A stretch of 64,000 bases of DNA from Sandaracinaceae bacterium (GTDB lineage: Bacteria; Myxococcota_A; Polyangia; Polyangiales; Sandaracinaceae), in NCBI GenBank assembly GCA_020633195.1, contig JACKEC010000024.1:120705-184704 (forward strand). The letters run 5' to 3'. The notes below the pieces were generated by a model. The model was not told the DNA's origin and did no database searches. It saw nothing but the letters and a program-made list of their open reading frames with translations. Each line of letters begins with the position of its first letter. The stretch's first letter is position 1. This document shows, piece after piece, positions 32,416 to 40,910 of the stretch. The position numbers were made by a program, and so were the translations under genes.

Positions 32416-33128
32416 TCCCCGCCATCGATCTGCTCGGCGGGCGCGTGGTGCGGCTGCACAAGGGCGAGTACGCCGCGGCGACCGAGTACTCCGCGGATCC
32501 CGTCGCCGTCGCGCTCGGCTTCGCGGAGGCGGGCGCGGCGCGCCTCCACGTGGTCGACCTCGACGGGGCCCGCGGGGAGCCGAGCGAGCACCCCGCGATC
32601 ATCCGGCAGATCGTCGAGCGCGCGCCGCTCGCGGTCCAGGTCGGCGGTGGGATCCGGGACCGCGACACGGCGGTGCGCTGGCTCGAGGCGGGCGCCGCCC
32701 GCGTCGTCCTCGGCACCGTCGCGGTCCGGCGCCCCGAGGTGGCGGCCGCGCTGTGCGCCGATCACCCGGCCGGCGTGGTCGTCGCGATCGACGCGCGCGG
32801 CGAAGAGGTCGCCGTGGACGGCTGGCGCGAGAGCGGAGGCGTCAGCGTGCGCGCGCTCGCCGAGCGAGCGGCGGGCTGGGGCGCCGCGGCGATCCTCTAC
32901 ACCGACATCGAGCGCGACGGGACCGGCGAGGGCCCGGCCGTCGAGCGCACGGCGGCGCTCCAGCGCGACGTCGCCCCGACCGTGATCGCGTCGGGCGGGA
33001 TCGGCGCGCTCGCGCACCTGGTCGCGCTGCGGGACGCCGGCGTGCGCGCGGCGGTCTGCGGGCGCGCGCTCTACGAGGGCGCCTTCACGCTCGCCGAGGG
33101 GCTCGAGCGGCTCCGCGGAGCGCCGTGA
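32406..33128 (+). CDS. hisA: ProFAR isomerase
   Basis: This 240-residue TIM-barrel enzyme isomerises ProFAR to PRFAR in histidine synthesis. The GTG start gives VELIPAIDLLGGRVVRLHKG with catalytic Asp8. The second catalytic Asp lies in YTDIERDGTGEGP, and phosphate loops are VGGGIRD and ASGGIG. It overlaps hisH by ten bases and hisF by one. Confidence 0.95.
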   Translation: MELIPAIDLLGGRVVRLHKGEYAAATEYSADPVAVALGFAEAGAARLHVVDLDGARGEPSEHPAIIRQIVERAPLAVQVGGGIRDRDTAVRWLEAGAARVVLGTVAVRRPEVAAALCADHPAGVVVAIDARGEEVAVDGWRESGGVSVRALAERAAGWGAAAILYTDIERDGTGEGPAVERTAALQRDVAPTVIASGGIGALAHLVALRDAGVRAAVCGRALYEGAFTLAEGLERLRGAP

Positions 33129-33901
33129 TGCTGGCTCGCCGCGTCATCCCCTGCCTCGACGTCAAGAACGGCCGCGTCGTGAAGGGCGTGCAGTTCGTCG
33201 GCCTCCGCGACGCCGGCGACCCCGTCGAGTGCGCGACCCGCTACGACGCGGAGGGCGCCGACGAGATCACCTTCCTCGACATCACCGCGTCGAGCGACGA
33301 GCGGAACATCCTGCTCGACGTCGTCGAGCGGACGGCCGCCGCCATCGCCGTGCCGCTCACCGTCGGCGGGGGGGTTCGGGTCCGCGACGACGTCCGCGAT
33401 CTCCTCGCGGCGGGCGCCGACAAGGTCTCCATCAACACCGCCGCGGTGCGCGACCCCGCGTTCGTGGAGGCGATGGCGTGCGCCTACGGGAGCCAGGCGA
33501 TCGTCGTGGCGATCGACGCCAAGCGCCACGGGGACGGCTGGACCGTCCACACCCACGGCGGTCGACAGGACACGGGGCGCGACGCGATCGAGTGGGCGCG
33601 CACCGTCGCGGCGCTCGGGGCTGGCGAGATCCTCCTGACCAGCATGGACCGCGACGGGACCCGCGACGGCTACGATCTGGGGCTCACGCGGGCGGTCGCC
33701 GACGCCGTCTCGATCCCCGTGATCGCGTCGGGCGGCGTCGGGGGACCCGAGCACGTGCGGGCCGGGCTGATGGAGGGCGGCGCCGACGCGGCGCTCGCGG
33801 CCTCCATCTTCCACGACGGGGAGTTCACCATCGGACAGGTGAAAGGGTACCTTGCGACGCATGGCGTGCGGGTGCGGCCGGTGATCGAGGGCGCGCGGTG
33901 A
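33128..33901 (+). CDS. hisF: Imidazole glycerol phosphate synthase, cyclase subunit
   Basis: This 257-residue TIM barrel cyclises PRFAR with ammonia from HisH, giving imidazole glycerol phosphate and AICAR. Key blocks are VIPCLDVKNGRVVKGVQF (Asp11), TVGGGVRV, LLTSMDRDGTRDGYD (second catalytic Asp) and SGGVGGPEH. The ATG overlaps the hisA stop by one base; a GTG one codon upstream is possible. The stop overlaps the GTG of the next gene, drawing an unrelated protein into the operon. Confidence 0.96.
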   Translation: MLARRVIPCLDVKNGRVVKGVQFVGLRDAGDPVECATRYDAEGADEITFLDITASSDERNILLDVVERTAAAIAVPLTVGGGVRVRDDVRDLLAAGADKVSINTAAVRDPAFVEAMACAYGSQAIVVAIDAKRHGDGWTVHTHGGRQDTGRDAIEWARTVAALGAGEILLTSMDRDGTRDGYDLGLTRAVADAVSIPVIASGGVGGPEHVRAGLMEGGADAALAASIFHDGEFTIGQVKGYLATHGVRVRPVIEGAR

Positions 33902-35448
33902 GCGAGCTCCTCGGCACCACGATCGAGGATCTGATCGCGACGATGAAGGAGCGCCGGGTGCGCATCCCTTCGGAGATCGGCGCGTTCATCGCGCTCGAGG
34001 TCTGCGAGGCGCTCGCGTCGGGTCCCGCGGCGGTGCGGCCCGCGGAGGTCCGCGTCGCCGACGACGGGGCGATCAGCGTCTTCGCGCCGCCCGGGAGCGC
34101 GACCAGCGAGGAGGCGGCGCGCGCGGTCGTGGCGCTGCTCGGGGGCCTGCTCGTCGCCGCCGGCACCGGCGTGCCGCGCGTGCTCGTCGGCCTGCTCGAG
34201 GCCGGCCCGTCGTCGGGTCGCTGGGACCTCGCGTCGCTCCGCGACGACCTCGAGGCGTCCCTCGTCCCGCTCAACCGGTCCGCGGCGCGCCGCGTCCTCG
34301 CGCGCATGCTCCGCGAGGTCCGACGCCCGCGCTCGGTCGCGCCCTCGTCGCGGCCCGCCGCCGCGCGCGAGCCGAGCGACGCGACGCTCGACGACCAGCT
34401 CGACGACCTGCTCTCTGGCGACGAGGTGCCCAACCGCCCCGCGAGCGCGCGCCCTCCCGCGGCGGACCTCGACGCGGAGCTCGACGCGACGCTCGCGGAC
34501 TACGAGGGCGCGTCCGCGCTCGACGGCGTGTCGGGCGCGGATCGGACGATCGCCGAGGACACGACGCCGTTCCAGGCGAAGAAGGAGCGCAAGCACCCGT
34601 CGCACGCGCCCACCCAGCCGGGGGTCGACCCCAAGCCCAAGCCCAAGCCCGCGACGCCGACGCCCTCGCCGGGGATCGACCTCGAGGCGCTCGGCGACGA
34701 GCTCGAGCGACCTCGGCGCGGGAGCCCGCTGCCCTGGGTGCTCGCGTTCGTCGCGATCCTCGCCGCGACGGCGGCGGCGCTCGCGCTCTCGCGGCCCGAC
34801 CTCGTGGACCAGCTGCTCGGCCGACCGCCGGCGCCCGAGGAGCCGACGGGGCCCACCGCCGAAGAGCAGGAGCAGATGCTTCGCGATCACCGCGCGCGCT
34901 TCGGGACGCTCACCGTGCGCGCGAACCCGCCGCAGTCGCAGGTCCTGATGTTCGTCGGTCGAGGCCCCGCGGAGGCGACGGAGCTCCCCCTCGGCGTGGC
35001 CCACGAGCTGATCGCCATCGCGGACGGGCGCGCCCCGACGCGCGCGTTCATCCCCGCCGACGCGACCTGGGAGACGGTCGGCGACGGCCGCCGCTACGAG
35101 CTCGCGCTGCAGGCGGGGACGGCCGAGATGGCCGAGGCCGATCTCGACCTGGGCCCCACCACGCTCCCTCGCGACGCGCTCGGCGCCCCGAGCGGGGTCC
35201 TCGGCACCGTCCGCGTGATCACGAACCCGCCCAACGCGAAGGTCTATCTCCTGATCGGGTTCTCGCCCGAGGTCGTCGTCGAGAACATCCGCACCGACGA
35301 CGTCGTCGAGCTGCTCGTCTATCACGAGGGCCACCCCGTCCAGAGCGCGATGGTCCGCCCGAGCGACTGGGTCGCGAGCGCCGACGGGCTCAAGACCGCC
35401 GAGGTCGACGTCACGCTCGAGGGCTACGACCCCGACGCCGAGGAGTAG
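33898..35448 (+). CDS. Membrane protein with PEGA-like domains, coupled to his operon
   Basis: A GTG start overlapping the hisF stop gives 516 residues. The N-terminal 135 residues (IEDLIATMKERRVRIPSEIG, then ALEVCEALASGPAAVRPAEV) read like the C-lobe of a Ser/Thr kinase in which catalytic HRD and DFG are absent; this pseudokinase reading is tentative. A long acidic and KPKPKPK-bearing linker follows. One membrane helix lies at about 280-300 (PWVLAFVAILAATAAALAL). Two PEGA-like beta domains complete the protein (FGTLTVRANPPQSQV and LGTVRVITNPPNAKVYL). The function is unknown; nothing links it to histidine synthesis except position. Confidence 0.75.
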   Translation: MSELLGTTIEDLIATMKERRVRIPSEIGAFIALEVCEALASGPAAVRPAEVRVADDGAISVFAPPGSATSEEAARAVVALLGGLLVAAGTGVPRVLVGLLEAGPSSGRWDLASLRDDLEASLVPLNRSAARRVLARMLREVRRPRSVAPSSRPAAAREPSDATLDDQLDDLLSGDEVPNRPASARPPAADLDAELDATLADYEGASALDGVSGADRTIAEDTTPFQAKKERKHPSHAPTQPGVDPKPKPKPATPTPSPGIDLEALGDELERPRRGSPLPWVLAFVAILAATAAALALSRPDLVDQLLGRPPAPEEPTGPTAEEQEQMLRDHRARFGTLTVRANPPQSQVLMFVGRGPAEATELPLGVAHELIAIADGRAPTRAFIPADATWETVGDGRRYELALQAGTAEMAEADLDLGPTTLPRDALGAPSGVLGTVRVITNPPNAKVYLLIGFSPEVVVENIRTDDVVELLVYHEGHPVQSAMVRPSDWVASADGLKTAEVDVTLEGYDPDAEE

Positions 35449-35451
35449 CCC

Positions 35452-35904
35452 TCAGCGCGCGACGGTGAGGTGCTCGGCGAGCCAGTCGTCGCCGTGCCGC
35501 CGCAGGCGCCACTCCGCGCGACCCATCCCGCGCTCGCGGCTGAGCAGCCGGATCGAGACGCGGGCCTCGTCGCCCTCGACGGTGATCCCGGTCTGCATGC
35601 GGCGGAGGTTCACGCCGCGCAGCTCGCGCACCGCGGCGGCCGCGCGCTCCGCGAGCGCGGCGTCCTCGCCCGGCCCGTAGTAGAGCGACTCGCCGAACGC
35701 GCTGACCTCGAAGGGCTGGCGGTCCAGGTCGATCCAGCGCGCGATGGCGCCGTTCACGCGCGCGGGGCCGACGGCGCCGGTCACCTCCTCGGCGAAGACC
35801 TCGAGGCGCTCCTCGTCGGTGATCACGAGCGCGTCCCAGACGAGCCACGCCGCCACGATCGCAACGACCGCCGCGCCGACGCCGAGCCAGGCGCGCCGGC
35901 TCAT
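35452..35904 (-). CDS. Small membrane-anchored hypothetical protein
   Basis: This 150-residue protein starts MSRRAWLGVGAAVVAIVAAW, an N-terminal signal anchor. The exported part (about 25-150) is an alpha+beta domain ending WRLRRHGDDWLAEHLTVAR, the sort of end seen in NTF2-like folds; I cannot assign a family. Its start overlaps the stop of the upstream methyltransferase (ATGA). It ends three bases from the convergent PEGA-protein gene. Confidence 0.75.
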   Translation of the reverse strand: MSRRAWLGVGAAVVAIVAAWLVWDALVITDEERLEVFAEEVTGAVGPARVNGAIARWIDLDRQPFEVSAFGESLYYGPGEDAALAERAAAAVRELRGVNLRRMQTGITVEGDEARVSIRLLSRERGMGRAEWRLRRHGDDWLAEHLTVAR

Positions 35905-36554
35905 CGCTTGCGCGCGAGCGTCAGGCCGTCGCCGATGGGGACCATGCAGGCGGCGACGCGCGGATCGGCGCCGACCTTCTCGTTGATCGCGCGGAGCGCG
36001 CGCGTCGACTCGTCTTGCTTGGCGGAGTCGGCGACGGCGCCGCCCCAGAGCACGTTGTCGATGGCGATCGTGCCGCCCGGGCGCAGGAGCCGGAGGCAGT
36101 GCTCGTAGTACGCGTCGTAGTTGGGCTTGTCCGCGTCGATGAACGCGAAGTCCCAGGTGCCGTCGTCGTCGAGCGCGGCGAGGGTGTCCACCGCCGGGCC
36201 GAGCCGCAGCTCGATGCGCTCGGCCAGCCCCGCCTCGGCCCAGTAGCGTCGGGCCACGCTCGTGAACTCCTCGGAGACGTCGCAGCACAGCAGCCGGCCG
36301 TCCGCGGGGAGGGCGCCCGCGACCGCGAGCGCGCTGTAGCCGGTGAAGGTGCCGACCTCGAGGCAGCGCTTGGCGCCGAGCGTCCCGACGAGCCACGCCA
36401 TGAACGCGCCCTGCTCGGGCCCGATCTGCATCCCCGCCGACGTCATCTGGCGCGTCTCGTCGCGGAGCCGCCGCATCACGTCCGTCTCGTGCACCGACAC
36501 GCCGACCAGGTAGGCGTGGATGTCGTCGTTCATCGCGATGGTTCGGTTGGCCAT
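35901..36554 (-). CDS. Class I O-methyltransferase (CCoAOMT-like)
   Basis: This 217-residue SAM-dependent enzyme fits the cation-dependent O-methyltransferase family. It has the SAM motif CLEVGTFTGYSALAVAGALP, LLCCDVSEE, and the metal/SAM segment FAFIDADKPNYDAYYE followed by GGTIAIDNVLWGG. The family methylates catechols and similar hydroxyls; the substrate here is not evident. The gene overlaps the phosphomannomutase stop (TGATG), so it may belong to the same polysaccharide or modification unit. Confidence 0.92.
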   Translation of the reverse strand: MANRTIAMNDDIHAYLVGVSVHETDVMRRLRDETRQMTSAGMQIGPEQGAFMAWLVGTLGAKRCLEVGTFTGYSALAVAGALPADGRLLCCDVSEEFTSVARRYWAEAGLAERIELRLGPAVDTLAALDDDGTWDFAFIDADKPNYDAYYEHCLRLLRPGGTIAIDNVLWGGAVADSAKQDESTRALRAINEKVGADPRVAACMVPIGDGLTLARKR

Positions 36555-37915
36555 CAGCGCACCTCCTCGATCACACCCTCGACCGCGTCCCGGATCTCGT
36601 GGAGCCGGACCTCCGTCGTCGCCTCGAACCGCAGCACCAGCGCGGGCTGCGTGTTGCTCGCGCGGACGAGGCCCCAGCCGCCGTCGAAGAGGATGCGGGC
36701 GCCGTCCACCGTGATCACCTCGTGCTCGACCTCGAAGCGCTCGCGCACCCGGTCGACCACCGCGAACTTCTCCTCGTCGGCGCAGTCGACCCGGAGCTCG
36801 GGCGTCGAGAACGTCTCGGGCACGTCGTCGAGCAGCTCGTGGAGCGGCCGGTCGGTCGCGGCGAGGATCTCGAGGAGGCGCAGCGTCGCGTAGACCGCGT
36901 CGTCGAAGCCGAAGAAGCGGTCGGCGTAGAACACGTGACCGCTCATCTCGCCGGCGAGCAAGACGCCTTCCTCCTTCATCTTCTTCTTGATGAGGGAGTG
37001 CCCCGTCTTCCACAGGATCGGGCGGCCGCCGTGCGCGGCGATGTCGTCGTAGAGCGTCTGCGAGCACTTCACCTCGCCGAGCACCGCGGCGCCGGGCCGC
37101 TCCCGGAGCAGGTGCCGCGAGAGCAGGATGAGGAGCCGGTCGCCGTAGAGGATGCGCCCCTTGGCGTCGATCACCCCGATGCGGTCGCCGTCGCCGTCGT
37201 AGGCGATGCCCACGTCGAGGCCCTCCTCGATCACGGTGTCGCGCAGGAGCTGGAGGTTGCGCGGCATCGACGGGTCGGGGTGGTGGACGGGGAAGCGCCC
37301 GTCGGGCTCGCAGAGCAGCGCGCGCGGCTCGATCCCCGCGGCGCGGAGGGCGGCCAACGCGGTCGGGCCGGCGGCGCCGTTGCCCGCGTCGATCGCGACG
37401 CGCAGGTCCCCGCGCGCGAGCCGGACGTTGCCCTCCACGAAGCCGACGTACTCCGGCAGGACGTCGCGCTCGACGATCGTGCCGCCGGGCGCCCGGGTGA
37501 AGTCGCGCCGCCGCACGAACGCGCCGAGCGCCTGGATGTCCTCGCCGCTCATCGTCGCGCGGCCGGCCATCATCTTGAAGCCGTTGTCCTCGGGCGGGTT
37601 GTGGCTCCCCGTGATCTGCACGCCGCCGTCGAGGTCCCACGCGTGCACCGCGAAGTACATCAGCGGGGTGGGGACGACGCCGAGGTCGACGGCGCGGACG
37701 CCGGTCTCGAGGAGGCCCTCGACGAGCGCGGCGAAGAGGCGGGGCGAGCTCAGGCGGCAGTCGCGCCCGACCGCGACGCGGCGGCCTCCGCGGCGGGCCC
37801 AGAACGTGCCGAGCGCGCGGCCGAGGTCGCGCACGAGCTCGTCGGGGAGGTCGCGCTCGGCGTGGCCTCGGATGTCGTACTCGCGAAAGACGTGCGGGTT
37901 GACGATGCTGGACAC
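36554..37915 (-). CDS. manB: Phosphomannomutase/phosphoglucomutase
   Basis: This 453-residue alpha-D-phosphohexomutase interconverts hexose 6- and 1-phosphates. Phosphoserine Ser104 lies in TGSHNPPEDNGFK, the Mg loop is DGDGDR (240-245), and the sugar loop is GEMSGHVFYAD, which in AlgC-like enzymes accepts both mannose and glucose. The C-terminal phosphate loop is VRASNTQPALVLRFEA. The GTG start at 37915 has a strong AAGGAG ribosome site, ruling out the longer frame. With the guanylyltransferase gene upstream it completes the route to GDP-mannose. Confidence 0.94.
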   Translation of the reverse strand: MSSIVNPHVFREYDIRGHAERDLPDELVRDLGRALGTFWARRGGRRVAVGRDCRLSSPRLFAALVEGLLETGVRAVDLGVVPTPLMYFAVHAWDLDGGVQITGSHNPPEDNGFKMMAGRATMSGEDIQALGAFVRRRDFTRAPGGTIVERDVLPEYVGFVEGNVRLARGDLRVAIDAGNGAAGPTALAALRAAGIEPRALLCEPDGRFPVHHPDPSMPRNLQLLRDTVIEEGLDVGIAYDGDGDRIGVIDAKGRILYGDRLLILLSRHLLRERPGAAVLGEVKCSQTLYDDIAAHGGRPILWKTGHSLIKKKMKEEGVLLAGEMSGHVFYADRFFGFDDAVYATLRLLEILAATDRPLHELLDDVPETFSTPELRVDCADEEKFAVVDRVRERFEVEHEVITVDGARILFDGGWGLVRASNTQPALVLRFEATTEVRLHEIRDAVEGVIEEVR

Positions 37916-37960
37916 GGGGCTCCTTTTCGCGCGCCGAGGCGGCCCGCGCAAGCGGCGCGG

Positions 37961-39019
37961 TCAGAGACGGTCGGGGTCGGTCTCGCGCAGCGCCTCGACG
38001 ACCGCCTTCACGTCCTGCGCGCGCTCCCGCGGCATGACGAGGAGCGCGTCCGGCGTATCGATCACGACGAGATCGCGGACCCCGATCAGCGCGACGAGCT
38101 TCCCCTCGGGGGCGCGCACGTAGCAGCCGCGCGCGTCGTGAGCGACGCCGCCGGCGAGCACGTTGCCGTCCGCGTCGTGCTCGGCGAGCTCGTAGGCGCT
38201 CGCGAAGCTCCCGAGGTCGGACCAGCCGAAGTCGGCGGGGACCACGGCGACGTCGTCGACCTTCTCCATCACGCCGTGATCGATGGAGACCGACGGCAGC
38301 GAGGCGTACGTCTCGCGCACGAGCGCGGCCTCGGCCTCGAGGGTCGCGTCGCGGTAGCGGTGCAGGGTCACCCCGAGCCCCGGCAGGTGCGCGTCGATCG
38401 CGTCGAGCATGCGCTGCGCCTGGAAGAAGAACATCCCGCTGTTCCAGAGCACCTGGCCGCCGGAGAGGAGCTGCTCGGCGCGCTGGCGGTTGGGCTTCTC
38501 GACGAAGCGCCGCGTGGCGTGCACGCCGTCGGCGATCGTCTCGCCGATCTCGATGTAGCCGTAGCCCGTCTCGGGGCGCGTCGGTCGGATCCCGACGGTG
38601 ACGATGTCGCCCGCCGCGGCGGCCTCGATCGCGCGGGTGAGCGCGGCGGTGTAGCCCGGCTCGTCCCCGATGTGGTGGTCCGAGGGGAGCACCACGCACA
38701 CGGCGTCGGGGTCGCTCCGCGCGACGCGTGTCGCCGCCCAGCCGATGCACGGCGCGGTGTTCCGCCCCTCCGGCTCCGCGAGCACGTTCTCGGCGGGCAG
38801 ATCGAGCTCGGCGCGCACCGCGTCGGCGAGCCGCTCCGACGTGACGACGAGCACGTCCTCGCGCGCGACGACGGCGCACGCGCGCCGGACGGTGGCGGCG
38901 AGGAGCGACTCGTCACCGCCCGCGAGCGCGAGCAGCTGCTTGGGGCGGGCGGCCCGGCTCAGGGGCCAGAACCGGGTGCCGGATCCTCCGGCCATGACGA
39001 CGGCGAACGCGCGAGGCAT
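37961..39019 (-). CDS. manC: Mannose-1-phosphate guanylyltransferase
   Basis: This 352-residue nucleotidyltransferase makes GDP-mannose from mannose-1-phosphate and GTP. It has the pyrophosphorylase signature MAGGSGTRFWPLSRAARPKQ, VLPSDHHIG and the sugar-binding VEKPNR. It is the short monofunctional form, lacking the C-terminal isomerase domain of ManC/AlgA. It lies between UppP and the phosphomannomutase gene on the same strand; GDP-mannose probably feeds exopolysaccharide or lipopolysaccharide synthesis. Confidence 0.94.
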   Translation of the reverse strand: MPRAFAVVMAGGSGTRFWPLSRAARPKQLLALAGGDESLLAATVRRACAVVAREDVLVVTSERLADAVRAELDLPAENVLAEPEGRNTAPCIGWAATRVARSDPDAVCVVLPSDHHIGDEPGYTAALTRAIEAAAAGDIVTVGIRPTRPETGYGYIEIGETIADGVHATRRFVEKPNRQRAEQLLSGGQVLWNSGMFFFQAQRMLDAIDAHLPGLGVTLHRYRDATLEAEAALVRETYASLPSVSIDHGVMEKVDDVAVVPADFGWSDLGSFASAYELAEHDADGNVLAGGVAHDARGCYVRAPEGKLVALIGVRDLVVIDTPDALLVMPRERAQDVKAVVEALRETDPDRL

Positions 39020-39028
39020 GGGGCTCCC

Positions 39029-39853
39029 TCAGGTCGAGACACGGTAGAGCTGATAGCCGACCAGGCCGAGGCCGAGCGGCAGGAGGTAGACGCAGAACAT
39101 CCAGAACCGGCCGCGGTCGACGAGGTTGCGCAGCCAGATCAGCGCGGCGAGGCCGACCACGGTGGAGACGATCGCGCCGACGACGCCCGCGACGCCGAGC
39201 GAGGCGAGCTCGTCGGTGTGGCGAAGGGAGAGCACCGTCGCCCCCGCCACCGCGGGCAGCGAGAGCAGGAACGAGAACCGGAACGCCGCCGGTCCGCTGA
39301 GGCCGAGCATCATCGCGACGGCGATGGTCGTGCCGCTCCGGCTGACGCCCGGCATCACCGCGATGCCCTGGCAGACCCCGACGATCAGGGCGTGGGTCAT
39401 CGACAACGAAGCTTTCTGACCTCCACCGCGCCGAGTGCTCGCGACGAGCCCCGCCGAGGCGAGCAGGCCGAGCCCGATCACCCAGGCGATCTTCGAGAAG
39501 TCCTCGACGCGCGGCTCGAGCGCGAGGCCGATGATCGCGGTGGGGATCGACGCCACGACGACGCCGACGACGATGCGGCCGTGTTCGCTCTGGAGGTAGG
39601 CGGCCCGGTCGCCGCGGAGCCCGTCCCAGGTGCTCGCGGCGAGCGCGCGCAGGTCCTTCGCGAAGACCGCGGTCGTGGCGACGAGGGTCCCGAAGTGCAG
39701 CAGCACGACCATCGACAGCGGCATGTCCGCGGACACGCCGAGGAGCATCGAGGTCAGCGCGACGTGCCCGCTGCTCGAGACCGGCAGGAACTCCGTCGCG
39801 CCCTGGACGGCGCCGAGGATCGCGGCGGAGCCCACGTCGATGGGTTCGGGCAT
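39029..39853 (-). CDS. uppP: Undecaprenyl-diphosphatase
   Basis: This 274-residue integral membrane enzyme recycles the undecaprenyl carrier for peptidoglycan and polysaccharide export. Its family signatures are GAVQGATEFLPVSSSGH near the N-terminus and MPGVSRSGTT near 165, which form the active site. Seven to eight hydrophobic helices are evident. It stands nine bases before the guanylyltransferase gene and is probably the first gene of the sugar-precursor run. Confidence 0.95.
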   Translation of the reverse strand: MPEPIDVGSAAILGAVQGATEFLPVSSSGHVALTSMLLGVSADMPLSMVVLLHFGTLVATTAVFAKDLRALAASTWDGLRGDRAAYLQSEHGRIVVGVVVASIPTAIIGLALEPRVEDFSKIAWVIGLGLLASAGLVASTRRGGGQKASLSMTHALIVGVCQGIAVMPGVSRSGTTIAVAMMLGLSGPAAFRFSFLLSLPAVAGATVLSLRHTDELASLGVAGVVGAIVSTVVGLAALIWLRNLVDRGRFWMFCVYLLPLGLGLVGYQLYRVST

Positions 39854-39904
39854 CGGCGCGCGGACCCTAGCAGGGCTGGGCCGATTGTCAGCGGGACGGT
39901 CGCG

Positions 39905-40906
39905 TCACTGGATCCGGGCCGAGATCCGGATCGCCTGGTTCCACGGGTCCGCGCGGCCGGCCCGGTGGTTGGCGCCGAACAGGTCGGGGAGGCTGCGGGC
40001 GAGGCACGGCTCGAAGCCGTCCTCCGCGGTGCTCGTGCGCTCGACCGCGATCTGCGGCTCGTAGGTGTCGTAGCTGCCCATGTCGCGCAGGCGGGTGCTG
40101 TAGCGGACGACGACCTCGGCGGAGGCCTCGGACTCGTGCCGGACCTCCCAGTCCTGCACGAAGCACTCGGCGATCATGCGGCGGCCGTCCTCGCCGTCGA
40201 CGAGGTCGCGGATCGCCGTGTGGCTCCGCGGCTCGGGCTCGAGGTCGGGCATCTGGACGTCGACCTGGACGACGTCGACGGTGGGGCGGCTGGGCTCCTG
40301 CGTGAAGAAGCGCTCGGCCGGCTCCTCCGCGTCGAAGAGCGCGATCTCGAGGCCCTCGTAGCGGAGCCGCGCGAGCGCGCGCTGGACCGGCACGCGGGCG
40401 GGGTGCCCGACGACCGCGGTGCGGAAGCAGAGGTCTGCCTGGCGGGCTCCGCGCTCGCGGGCCTCGGGGTCGCGCGCGCTGCGGAGCGTGAGCTCGGCGG
40501 CGGTGCAGGCGATGCGAGGCGGCACCGGCGCGTCGGCCTCGCGGAAGCGCGCGAACGCAGCCTGGTAGGTCTCGATCGCGCCGTCCCAGTCTCCGGTCTG
40601 CTCCTGCCCGGCGGCGGCCGCGGCGAGGATCTCGCCCGAGACCGACGTCTGGCGGAAGCGGCACGTGCCGCTTACGCAGATCTGGTCGCTCGCGCAGTCC
40701 TCGCGACCCGCGCAGGTGGACCCCGCGGCGGATCGTCGCGACGCCTGCGCGCGCCGGGCGCGCCCGTTCGGGTTGTCCGTCGACGGAGTCGCCGGGTCGC
40801 CGCTCTCGGTGGCGGTGGGATCGGGGGTCGGGCCGGAGCGCCGTTGGCAGCCGAGCGCCGAAGCCGCGAGGAGCGCGGCGATGCAGATCAGGGCGTGTTT
40901 GCGCAT
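39905..40906 (-). CDS. Lipoprotein with small Cys-rich knot
   Basis: This 333-residue protein starts MRKHALICIAALLAASALGC, a lipoprotein signal. A basic, low-complexity stretch leads to a cysteine cluster (CAGREDCASDQICVSGTCRF, about 65-84) resembling the short disulfide-rich modules common in myxobacterial surface proteins. A helical TPR-like region (DWDGAIETYQAAFARFREAD) and a beta-rich C-terminal half follow. It starts four bases after the DUF3570 stop and ends an operon of envelope proteins. The function is unknown. Confidence 0.8.
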   Translation of the reverse strand: MRKHALICIAALLAASALGCQRRSGPTPDPTATESGDPATPSTDNPNGRARRAQASRRSAAGSTCAGREDCASDQICVSGTCRFRQTSVSGEILAAAAAGQEQTGDWDGAIETYQAAFARFREADAPVPPRIACTAAELTLRSARDPEARERGARQADLCFRTAVVGHPARVPVQRALARLRYEGLEIALFDAEEPAERFFTQEPSRPTVDVVQVDVQMPDLEPEPRSHTAIRDLVDGEDGRRMIAECFVQDWEVRHESEASAEVVVRYSTRLRDMGSYDTYEPQIAVERTSTAEDGFEPCLARSLPDLFGANHRAGRADPWNQAIRISARIQ

Positions 40907-40910
40907 GCTC

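Noticed and set aside
31193..33901. A complete histidine operon.
   Set aside because: Only hisB, hisH, hisA and hisF are present; hisG, hisD, hisC, hisI and hisE are not in the window.
37916..37951. An upstream extension of the phosphomannomutase (MRGPPRRAKRSP).
   Set aside because: The GTG at 37915 has a near-ideal AAGGAG site, and the extension lacks similarity to the family's N-terminus.
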